Source: an uncultured beta proteobacterium (GTDB lineage Bacteria; Pseudomonadota; Gammaproteobacteria; Burkholderiales; Burkholderiaceae). From it: 11,462 nt of DNA. The stretch's first letter is position 1. The number at the start of each line of letters is the position of its first letter. The position numbers and the translations under genes are program-made. The notes beneath the pieces are model-generated. The model saw nothing but the letters and a program-made list of their open reading frames with translations, was not told the DNA's origin and did no database searches. The stretch is taken from contig CAIMPQ010000004.1 of the NCBI GenBank assembly GCA_903843315.1, forward strand, positions 1-11,462, given 5' to 3'. Positions 6,576-11,462 of this stretch are shown here, piece after piece.

Positions 6576-7181
6576 GTGAAGGTATGCGTATTAGTAGGGT
6601 CATCACGTAAAAATGGGCTAAGTAGTAATATTTGTGCCGTATTGCAGGATCAATTTAATGCCAAAGGGTTTTCTAGTAATTTTGTCCACTTAGCAGATAA
6701 GCATATTGAATACTGTGATGCAGATAATCATTGTCAATTCGCTCCATGCAAGGTGGCTGATGATATGCCGAGTATTTTGGCTGACATGCAAGAGGCTGAC
6801 GGAATTATTTATATGCCAGTAATGCATGCTTTTGGCACCAATAGTAAATTTCAAGCATTTTTAGAGCGTGTCGGCTATGGTTATTTGCGCCCCCTCGATC
6901 GACCACTTGCAGACAAGATTGCCGCAATTATTGTTGTGGGCCGAAGATATGGTCATACCGCCGTTTATTCGCAAATTATGCTGAATATCATGCTCAATAA
7001 AATGATTATGGCGGGATCAGGTTTTCCGCCCTTATTTTTTGGGATGCTAGGTGGGGCTGCTGATGATGTTGAAGCGCTTGAGGCTGTGGGGCAAACAGTG
7101 GAGAGAATGCACGATGTGCATATGAGATTTTGTAATCCTGATAAAGCTAAAACTAGGTTTCAAACTCAGCTCACTTTATGA
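6576..7181 (+). CDS. NAD(P)H-dependent FMN reductase / flavodoxin-fold protein
   Basis: This 201-residue protein belongs to the FMN-reductase branch of the flavodoxin-like superfamily. The first strand and phosphate loop read V-L-V-G-S-S-R-K-N-G-L-S-S-N (about 5-18), the usual FMN-phosphate site. A second flavin contact, Y-M-P-V-M-H-A-F-G-T-N-S-K, lies near 78-90, where relatives have S-P-V-Y. Three cysteines, Cys47, Cys53 and Cys58, precede D-D-M. Related iron-sulfur flavoproteins carry a denser cysteine cluster at this place, so cluster binding is uncertain and perhaps partial. No secretion signal or membrane segment is present. It lies 93 bases after trpG on the same strand and was probably recruited to the trpE-trpG transcript. 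Its 3' end overlaps the convergent trpR by 6 bases. The substrate is unknown: it could reduce free flavin for a monooxygenase, or oxidise a chorismate-derived intermediate. Confidence 0.82.
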   Translation: MKVCVLVGSSRKNGLSSNICAVLQDQFNAKGFSSNFVHLADKHIEYCDADNHCQFAPCKVADDMPSILADMQEADGIIYMPVMHAFGTNSKFQAFLERVGYGYLRPLDRPLADKIAAIIVVGRRYGHTAVYSQIMLNIMLNKMIMAGSGFPPLFFGMLGGAADDVEALEAVGQTVERMHDVHMRFCNPDKAKTRFQTQLTL

Positions 7182-7451
7182 AAATTTCGATCTCCAGAAA
7201 TCCTTTGACTTAGGATTTCGTAAGTTTGAAGCTCCTCTAGTAACTTTTGAAATGCTGACATTGAGAGTTTTGGCGGACTCCCTTTGTGTGGCATCGGTAC
7301 AGGCAAGACTTTGATAGATCCGAATTCGGTCTAGGAGATCGTTAATCTCAGCAACAGTTAATATCTGCTCAAGAAAAAAACGCATCTCTTGTGGGTTTTC
7401 AATATTACATAAAAGATCTATCAAAGCTTGTTTTGCTTTAGATTGATTCAT
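7176..7451 (-). CDS. trpR: Trp repressor (TrpR) homologue
   Basis: This 91-residue, all-helical DNA-binding protein aligns without gaps to E. coli TrpR from about residue 13 to 90. Shared landmarks are the D-L-L helix near the N terminus, L-T at 31-32 (E. coli Thr44), Arg42 (Arg54), the Q-R-E start of the helix-turn-helix at 56-58, and V-T-R-G at 70-73 (Arg84). Tryptophan-contacting Arg54 and Arg84 are therefore kept, but E. coli Thr81 corresponds to Lys69, so corepressor choice or affinity may differ. The frame is open to a TTG at 7514, giving 112 residues. That codon forms part of a good -35 element, so the ATG at 7451 is preferred even though its ribosome-binding site is weak. It is convergent with the flavoprotein gene. 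It probably represses trpE-trpG and perhaps itself. Such a repressor is unusual in betaproteobacteria to my knowledge. Confidence 0.85.
   Translation of the reverse strand: MNQSKAKQALIDLLCNIENPQEMRFFLEQILTVAEINDLLDRIRIYQSLACTDATQRESAKTLNVSISKVTRGASNLRNPKSKDFWRSKFS
7197..7219. repeat. Perfect 8-bp inverted repeat at the end of the flavoprotein gene
   Basis: GAAATCCT (7197-7204) and AGGATTTC (7212-7219) are exact reverse complements around a 7-base loop, 15 bases after the flavoprotein stop and inside the 3' coding end of trpR. It could end transcription from the plus strand, but no T-run follows it. In trpR it encodes the R-N-P-K-S-K-D-F segment, so part of the symmetry may be coincidental. 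Confidence 0.35.
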
Positions 7452-7485
7452 ATCGATTTCGCTTATTTGTTTAGTTAGATATCTT

Positions 7486-7514
7486 AGAATACTAATTAAT
7501 TGATAATTTTTCAA
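7486..7514 (-). promoter_or_regulatory. Predicted sigma70 promoter for trpR
   Basis: On the minus strand TTGAAA (7514-7509) and TATTCT (7491-7486) are separated by exactly 17 bases, placing the transcript start about 30 bases before the ATG at 7451. This explains why the TTG at 7514 should not be taken as the start codon. The -35 lies within the palindrome at 7504-7520. Confidence 0.45.
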
Positions 7515-7520
7515 AAATTA
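7504..7520. promoter_or_regulatory. Perfect 17-bp palindrome over the trpR -35 element
   Basis: TAATTTTT (7504-7511), a central C, and AAAAATTA (7513-7520) are perfectly symmetric. TTAATT (7496-7501) and AATTAA (7524-7529) extend the symmetry with a one-base offset. It overlaps the predicted -35 of trpR, so an operator is plausible, with autoregulation as the simplest idea. The very high A+T content raises the odds of chance. It differs from the dyad before trpE. Confidence 0.35.
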
Positions 7521-7525
7521 ATAAA

Positions 7526-8752
7526 TTAAGGCGCGAATGCACCGCCAGCCTCAAGCGCTTTCAGTTCATCACCCGCAATCCCGAGTTCTGCTAATAACTC
7601 TCCGGTATGTTCACCTAATAGAGGAGGGTGTTTGCGTACCTGTTGCGGCGTACCCATCATCTTCACAGCAAAGCCGATATTTGGAACAGTGCCCTCAATT
7701 GGATGATCAATTTCCATACGCATTTGACGGTGACGGCCATGCTCGCTATCGAAGGCTTCCGGATAAGTATTGATTGGACCCGCTGGAATGCCGGAGGCCA
7801 ACAGATCATCAACCCAATCATGGCTAGATTTAGTGACAAAGGTTTTTTCTAACTCAGCAGCAAGTTCTAAGCGATTGGCTAGACGTAGCGGATTAGTTTT
7901 AAAGCGCGCATCCTCAAATAATTCTGGGCGTCCAATCTTGTCGCAAAGGAGTTTCCATAGTTTTTGATTGGTAGCGCCCATGACAAAATAACCATCAGAG
8001 GCTTTCATGGCCTGATAGGGGGCACTCATATGATTGGCAGTGCCTAATTTGTAGGGTTCAACACCAGTCCCCCAATACTGCGCTGTATCCCAAATAGAAA
8101 ATGCTAGGGCCGAGTCAAAGAGTGAAGCATCAATAAATTGGCCTTCACCCGTTTTGGTTTTACCAATGTAAGCAGATAAAATTCCGTAAACAGCAAAGAG
8201 AGCACAACCAATATCGGCTACAGGGACGCCTGCTTTCACTGGAGGGCCATCCGGATAGCCAGTCACACTCATTACTCCAGACATGGCTTGTGCCATCAGA
8301 TCAAAACCAGGGCGATCAGCCCAAGGACCTGTTTGTCCAAAGCCAGAGATACTGGCGTAAACCAAGCCAGGGTTCAGTGCCTGTAAAGAGGGGTAATCAA
8401 TGCCCAGTTTTTTCATGACTCCTGGGCGATAGTTTTCAACGAGGATGTCAGCCGTCTTCACCAATTCAAAAAAGACTTTCTTGCCGGCATCTGTCTTTAG
8501 GTTTAGCGTCAGACTCCGTTTATTGCGGTTCATATTCAAAAAGCCCATGCTGTCTGAGCCTTTCATCTTGAATCCCATGGCTCCACGAGTCTGATCACCC
8601 GTTCCTGGAGGCTCAATCTTGATCACGTCTGCGCCTAAGTCGGCCAGAAGCATGCAGCAATAGGGGCCAGCCATGACCTGGCTTACATCTAGAACCCGCA
8701 CGCCAGACAGGGGCAAAGGCCTAATAGAGCCATTAATAGGTGTTTTCGTCAT
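7526..8752 (-). CDS. CaiB/BaiF family CoA-transferase (class III)
   Basis: This 408-residue protein would move CoA from an acyl-CoA donor to a carboxylic acid by the class III mechanism. Typical features are the opening L-S-G-V-R-V-L-D at about 15-22, G-A-D-V-I-K-I-E-P-P (40-49), N-R-N-K-R-S (75-80), the E-N-Y-R-P-G segment near 106-111 and G-F-G-Q-T-G-P (137-143). Asp180, in G-V-P-V-A-D, is the expected catalytic aspartate that forms the acyl-anhydride and thioester intermediate. The length is normal for the family. The frame is open to a GTG at 8803, but that codon lies upstream of a strong-looking promoter on this strand, so ATG 8752 (M-T-K-T-P) is preferred. The substrate cannot be told from sequence. 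The Bug receptor and crotonase encoded divergently suggest a shared organic-acid pathway. The gene ends 11 bases before the longest trpR frame, so read-through into trpR is possible. Confidence 0.9.
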   Translation of the reverse strand: MTKTPINGSIRPLPLSGVRVLDVSQVMAGPYCCMLLADLGADVIKIEPPGTGDQTRGAMGFKMKGSDSMGFLNMNRNKRSLTLNLKTDAGKKVFFELVKTADILVENYRPGVMKKLGIDYPSLQALNPGLVYASISGFGQTGPWADRPGFDLMAQAMSGVMSVTGYPDGPPVKAGVPVADIGCALFAVYGILSAYIGKTKTGEGQFIDASLFDSALAFSIWDTAQYWGTGVEPYKLGTANHMSAPYQAMKASDGYFVMGATNQKLWKLLCDKIGRPELFEDARFKTNPLRLANRLELAAELEKTFVTKSSHDWVDDLLASGIPAGPINTYPEAFDSEHGRHRQMRMEIDHPIEGTVPNIGFAVKMMGTPQQVRKHPPLLGEHTGELLAELGIAGDELKALEAGGAFAP

Positions 8753-8780
8753 TGTCTCGATTTTTTTATCTGTATAGAAT
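8752..8780 (+). promoter_or_regulatory. Predicted sigma70 promoter for the Bug receptor gene
   Basis: TTGTCT (8752-8757) and TAGAAT (8775-8780) are 17 bases apart, which would place transcription start near 8787, about 40 bases before the ATG at 8829. The -10 overlaps the -10 of the opposite-strand promoter by two bases, so the two promoters cannot be occupied at once. Confidence 0.4.
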
Positions 8781-8799
8781 GAATGTCTAATAGTATCAA
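8771..8799 (-). promoter_or_regulatory. Predicted sigma70 promoter for the CoA-transferase gene
   Basis: On the minus strand TTGATA (8799-8794) and TATACA (8776-8771) are separated by 17 bases, both close to consensus. Transcription would start near 8764, about 12 bases before the ATG at 8752. The rest of the 76-base divergent gap is AT-rich, with no further structure I can support. Confidence 0.5.
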
Positions 8800-8828
8800 A
8801 CACAATTAAAACAATATTTGGAGACTGT

Positions 8829-9818
8829 ATGCTGCTTAATTCACCTAAATTAGTTCTGCGTAGCCTTGTTGCCGTAGTGCTAAGTTCGGCTCCCCTATTT
8901 GCTTTTGCTCAACAGGCATATCCGACTAAGCCCATTCGCTTAATTGTCGGCTTTGCTCCTGGTGGAGGCACCGATATCGTTGCTCGCGCACTTGCTCCAA
9001 AGATGAGCGAGATTTTGGGGCAAAGTGTCATTATTGAAAACAAGTCTGGTGCTGCGGGGACTATTGGCGCTGATCAAGTTGCCAAGTCGAATCCGGACGG
9101 ATACACCTTGCTGGTTGGACACTCGAACTCCAATGCGATAGCGCCATTTGTATTAACAAATGTTCCTTATAACCCCGCAACCGATTTCACACCGATTACC
9201 TATTTGGGTTACGTGCCCAATGTATTGGTGGTCAAGTCTTCCTTGCCAGTAAATACAGTGGCACAGTTAATTTCACTTGCTAAGGCCAATCCAGATCAAA
9301 TGACCTATGGATCTTCAGGCATTGGTAGTACTCAACATTTGGCTGGCGCTTTATTTGCCAAGATTGCCGGTATTCAGCTAAATCATGTGCCTTATAAGGG
9401 TAGCGGTCAGGCGATTATTGATTTGCTTGGCGGTCAAATTACCATGAACTTTGATACTTTGCCTCCTAACTTGCAACAGATCAAAGAAGGCGGATTAAAA
9501 GCCCTTGCCATCTCGACACCAAAACGCTTATCCATTCTGCCAAACGTACCTACATTCAATGAAGTCGGGATTGTTGGTTTTGATGTGACTAACTGGTATT
9601 CCATCATGGGTCCAAAAAACATGGACCCTGCGGTGGTGAATAAGATTGACCAGGCAGTAAAAGCGGCTATGGCTGATCCACAGATTAAAAAGACCTTGGA
9701 TTCTCAAGGTTTGCAACCTGAAGGCCCAACAACGCCGGCAGCATTTAATCTGTTCTTGGCAGGCGAGTTAGCTAAATATCAGCGCTTGGTAAAGAGCTTG
9801 AATATTAAATCTGAATAA
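8829..9818 (+). CDS. Bug/TctC family periplasmic solute-binding protein
   Basis: This 329-residue extracytoplasmic receptor belongs to the Bug (Bordetella uptake gene) family, related to the substrate-binding subunit of tripartite tricarboxylate transporters. A signal peptide covers about residues 1-27 (Arg11 and a hydrophobic core, cleavage after A-F-A). The mature protein opens with Y-P-T-K-P-I-R-L-I-V-G-F-A-P-G-G-G-T-D, the family signature loop that contacts carboxylate ligands. Other family blocks are N-K-S-G-A-A-G (about 72-78), the G-S-S-G-I-G-S-T-Q-H segment near 163-172, V-P-Y-K-G-S-G (about 189-195) and L-P-N-V-P-T-F-N-E (about 236-244). GGAG at 8820-8823 sits 5 bases before the ATG. 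No TctA or TctB membrane subunits are encoded nearby, which is common for Bug proteins in betaproteobacteria. Many family members bind dicarboxylates or aromatic acids, but the ligand is not predictable here. The crotonase gene follows immediately, so the two form an operon. Confidence 0.93.
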   Translation: MLLNSPKLVLRSLVAVVLSSAPLFAFAQQAYPTKPIRLIVGFAPGGGTDIVARALAPKMSEILGQSVIIENKSGAAGTIGADQVAKSNPDGYTLLVGHSNSNAIAPFVLTNVPYNPATDFTPITYLGYVPNVLVVKSSLPVNTVAQLISLAKANPDQMTYGSSGIGSTQHLAGALFAKIAGIQLNHVPYKGSGQAIIDLLGGQITMNFDTLPPNLQQIKEGGLKALAISTPKRLSILPNVPTFNEVGIVGFDVTNWYSIMGPKNMDPAVVNKIDQAVKAAMADPQIKKTLDSQGLQPEGPTTPAAFNLFLAGELAKYQRLVKSLNIKSE

Positions 9819-9827
9819 GTTTTGTTT

Positions 9828-10625
9828 ATGACGCAAAAAGATCAAGAGGGTAATGTTGCGCAAGTAAGCCTAGCGCTGCGTGGCAAGATAGCCCACATTA
9901 CCTTTGACCACGTGGCAGCACGCAATGCAATGACGGTAGGGATGTATGAAAGCCTGAGGTCAATTTGCCAAGATCTGGCTCAGAATCCCGATATTCGGGT
10001 TGCTATTTTCCGTGGTGCTGGTGGAAAGTCCTTTGTCTCTGGAAGTGATATTGCACAGTTCACTAGCTTTATGAATGGTGATGATGGCGTGCGCTATGAA
10101 GAGGCAATACACGATTATCTCAATCCCTTGGCAACACTACCTATGCCCACGATTGCTGTCATTGATGGCATGGCAGTCGGCGGCGGCCTTGCCATTGCAA
10201 GCTGTTGTGATTTTCGAATTGCAACACCCGATGCAAAATTTGGTGTGCCAATTGCGCGAACACTTGGAAATTGCTTGTATCCAGGCAATATCGCTTGGTT
10301 AGCAGCGCATCTGGGAATGAATATTGTTAGACGCATGTTACTGCTTGCCGAAATGATTCCAGCAAGTGAGTTACGAATACAGGGTTACTTATTGGCGTTA
10401 TACGAGGCCGATCAACTCGGCAAAGAGGCAGAAGCCTTGGCTGAACGGTTAGCAAAGCTTGCTCCCATTACCCAAAAAGCGAGCAAACTGGCAATGGCGA
10501 GAATCATTGAGAATCAATTACCTGATTGCCAAGACCTCATTCGTGAAACTTACGGTAGTGAGGATTTTAAAAACGGCGTTGCTTCTTTCTTAAAAGGCGA
10601 GCCACCAGTTTGGACTGGTAAATAA
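9828..10625 (+). CDS. Crotonase-fold protein (enoyl-CoA hydratase/isomerase family)
   Basis: This 265-residue protein of the crotonase superfamily would act on an acyl-CoA. The two oxyanion-hole segments are visible: G-G-K-S-F-V-S-G-S-D-I (about 64-74), and A-V-G-G-G-L-A-I-A near 117-124. In rat mitochondrial enoyl-CoA hydratase the catalytic glutamates 144 and 164 lie in G-G-G-C-E-L-A and F-G-Q-P-E. The matching positions here are Ala122 and Ile142 (F-G-V-P-I-A-R-T-L-G). Classical hydration of a 2-enoyl-CoA is therefore unlikely, and an isomerase, lyase, hydrolase or uncharacterised activity is possible. The open frame begins at a TTG at 9822. ATG 9828 is preferred, although no clear ribosome-binding site is present. 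It follows the receptor stop by 9 bases, so translational coupling is likely. Confidence 0.87.
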   Translation: MTQKDQEGNVAQVSLALRGKIAHITFDHVAARNAMTVGMYESLRSICQDLAQNPDIRVAIFRGAGGKSFVSGSDIAQFTSFMNGDDGVRYEEAIHDYLNPLATLPMPTIAVIDGMAVGGGLAIASCCDFRIATPDAKFGVPIARTLGNCLYPGNIAWLAAHLGMNIVRRMLLLAEMIPASELRIQGYLLALYEADQLGKEAEALAERLAKLAPITQKASKLAMARIIENQLPDCQDLIRETYGSEDFKNGVASFLKGEPPVWTGK

Positions 10626-10645
10626 TTCCAAGCTTTCACCACAGC

Positions 10646-11462
10646 TCAATCCAAAAACATTTCTTGTAGATTATTTAAGTAGCGTAGTCCTAAATCGGTT
10701 GCTTTAAGCTTGCTGGGATTCTCATCTAACAATCCCTTTTTGCTGGCCTCCCCTAAGCCTTTGCTAATCACGCTTAAAGGCAGACCTGTACGTTCGCTAA
10801 AGGTATTGGTATCAACACCAGCCGTTAGGCGTAGGGCATTGAGCATAAATTCAAAAGGTAGATCTTTGCTATCTACCTCTTTTGACTCAATCACAGCATT
10901 GCCTTTGTTTTCCATTGCTGACATATACGTCTCAGGGTGACGTTCGCGAACCTGGCGCGTAATCTTTCCTGGATATGAAATCTTTCCATGAGCTCCTGCG
11001 CCAATACCAATATAGTCACCAAAGCGCCAGTAGTTCAGATTGTGTTTGCATTCCTGATCTTTTTTAGCATATGCCGAAATTTCATAGCGTTTATAGCCAG
11101 CCTGCGTCAGTAGCTCTAAATTTTGCTCGAAGATGGCATCGATTTCATCATCGCTTGGTAATTTCGGGGGAAAGTTTGCGAAGTAAGTATTGGGCTCAAG
11201 TGTCAGGTTGTAAAAAGAGAGGTGCGGCGTTTTGAAAGACAGTGCGATCTCAGTATCTAGTTTGGCAGCCTCAAGACTTTGGTTTGGTAAGCCATACATC
11301 AGATCTAAGTTGACCGACTTAAAGTATTTAGTGGCAATTTCTACTGCGCGGTTTGCTTCTGCACCATTATGAATACGTCCCAGCGCTTTGAGCTGTTCAT
11401 CTTGAAAGCTCTGAATGCCTAATGACACCCGGTTAATTCCTGCCTTAGCAAAGCCAGCAAAT
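10646..11462 (-). CDS. hemW: HemW, heme chaperone of the radical SAM family, 5' end outside window
   Basis: The reading frame stays open to the window edge, and only the C-terminal about 272 residues are visible. The codon at 11428 is an in-frame valine (GTG) inside the family block R-V-S-L-G-I-Q-S-F, so it is not the start. Family landmarks are S-L-G-I-Q-S-F with L-K-A-L-G-R-I-H (end of the radical SAM core), D-L-M-Y-G-L-P-N-Q-S, Y-N-L-T-L-E-P-N-T, the Y-E-I-S-A-Y-A segment, H-N-L-N-Y-W and G-I-G-A-G-A-H-G. These resemble HemW (once annotated as an oxygen-independent coproporphyrinogen oxidase) more than true HemN, and the short C-terminal domain fits. The C-X3-C-X2-C cluster motif lies upstream, beyond the window. 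The gene converges with the crotonase gene, with 20 bases between stop codons and no clear terminator. Confidence 0.9.
   Translation of the reverse strand, partial: FAGFAKAGINRVSLGIQSFQDEQLKALGRIHNGAEANRAVEIATKYFKSVNLDLMYGLPNQSLEAAKLDTEIALSFKTPHLSFYNLTLEPNTYFANFPPKLPSDDEIDAIFEQNLELLTQAGYKRYEISAYAKKDQECKHNLNYWRFGDYIGIGAGAHGKISYPGKITRQVRERHPETYMSAMENKGNAVIESKEVDSKDLPFEFMLNALRLTAGVDTNTFSERTGLPLSVISKGLGEASKKGLLDENPSKLKATDLGLRYLNNLQEMFLD

Noticed and set aside
7452..7514. TTG at 7514 as the trpR start
   Set aside because: The TTG forms the predicted -35 hexamer of a promoter with exact 17-base spacing. The extra 21 residues are not needed for the TrpR fold.
8753..8803. GTG at 8803 as the CoA-transferase start
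   Set aside because: It lies upstream of the predicted promoter on the same strand and has no ribosome-binding site. Family members begin close to the ATG at 8752.

Overview
The window looks like a chromosomal segment of a moderately AT-rich betaproteobacterium in or near Burkholderiaceae, possibly a Polynucleobacter-like freshwater species. This is inferred from gene content: a Bug/TctC solute receptor divergent from a CaiB/BaiF CoA-transferase, a HemW of the usual proteobacterial type, and a cytochrome b561-like protein. No rRNA or other taxonomic marker is present.

Layout. (1) 1-525: 3' part of a cytochrome b561-like membrane protein, cut by the window edge. (2) 572-2020: an orphan membrane sensor histidine kinase with no response regulator beside it. 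(3) 2117-4225: an exported metallo-beta-lactamase-fold alkyl sulfatase of the SdsA1 type, preceded by a stem-loop and followed by an intrinsic terminator. (4) 4365-7514: a compact anthranilate/tryptophan cassette. It holds trpE and trpG (overlapping by 16 bases), then an FMN-reductase/flavodoxin-fold protein, and, convergent to them, a TrpR-family repressor. A large dyad overlaps the likely trpE promoter, and a second palindrome overlaps the likely trpR promoter. TrpE, TrpG and TrpR all resemble the enterobacterial versions, and trpD, trpC, trpB and trpA are absent, so this looks like a regulated accessory cassette rather than the housekeeping trp operon. (5) 7526-10625: a CaiB/BaiF CoA-transferase divergent from a Bug receptor and a crotonase-fold protein. 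This is plausibly an organic-acid uptake and CoA-activation module, expressed from two overlapping back-to-back promoters. (6) 10646-11462: the C-terminal part of HemW on the minus strand, running off the window.

Working model. The most interesting unit is the trpE-trpG-flavoprotein-trpR cassette. TrpE and TrpG would make anthranilate, or its precursor ADIC, from chorismate and glutamine under control of a dedicated tryptophan repressor. The flavoprotein may act on that product or on something made elsewhere. The pairing recalls the ADIC synthase and FMN-dependent ADIC dehydrogenase pair (SgcD/SgcG) of C-1027 enediyne biosynthesis, but this is a hypothesis from gene content only. Several starts were moved inward from the longest open frame because ribosome-binding sites or promoters support the inner codon: 2117, 6576, 7451, 8752 and 9828. 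No tRNA, rRNA, CRISPR array, insertion sequence or attachment site was seen. The gaps longer than about 70 bases (2021-2116, 4226-4404, 6483-6575, 8753-8828) are described in the feature list.
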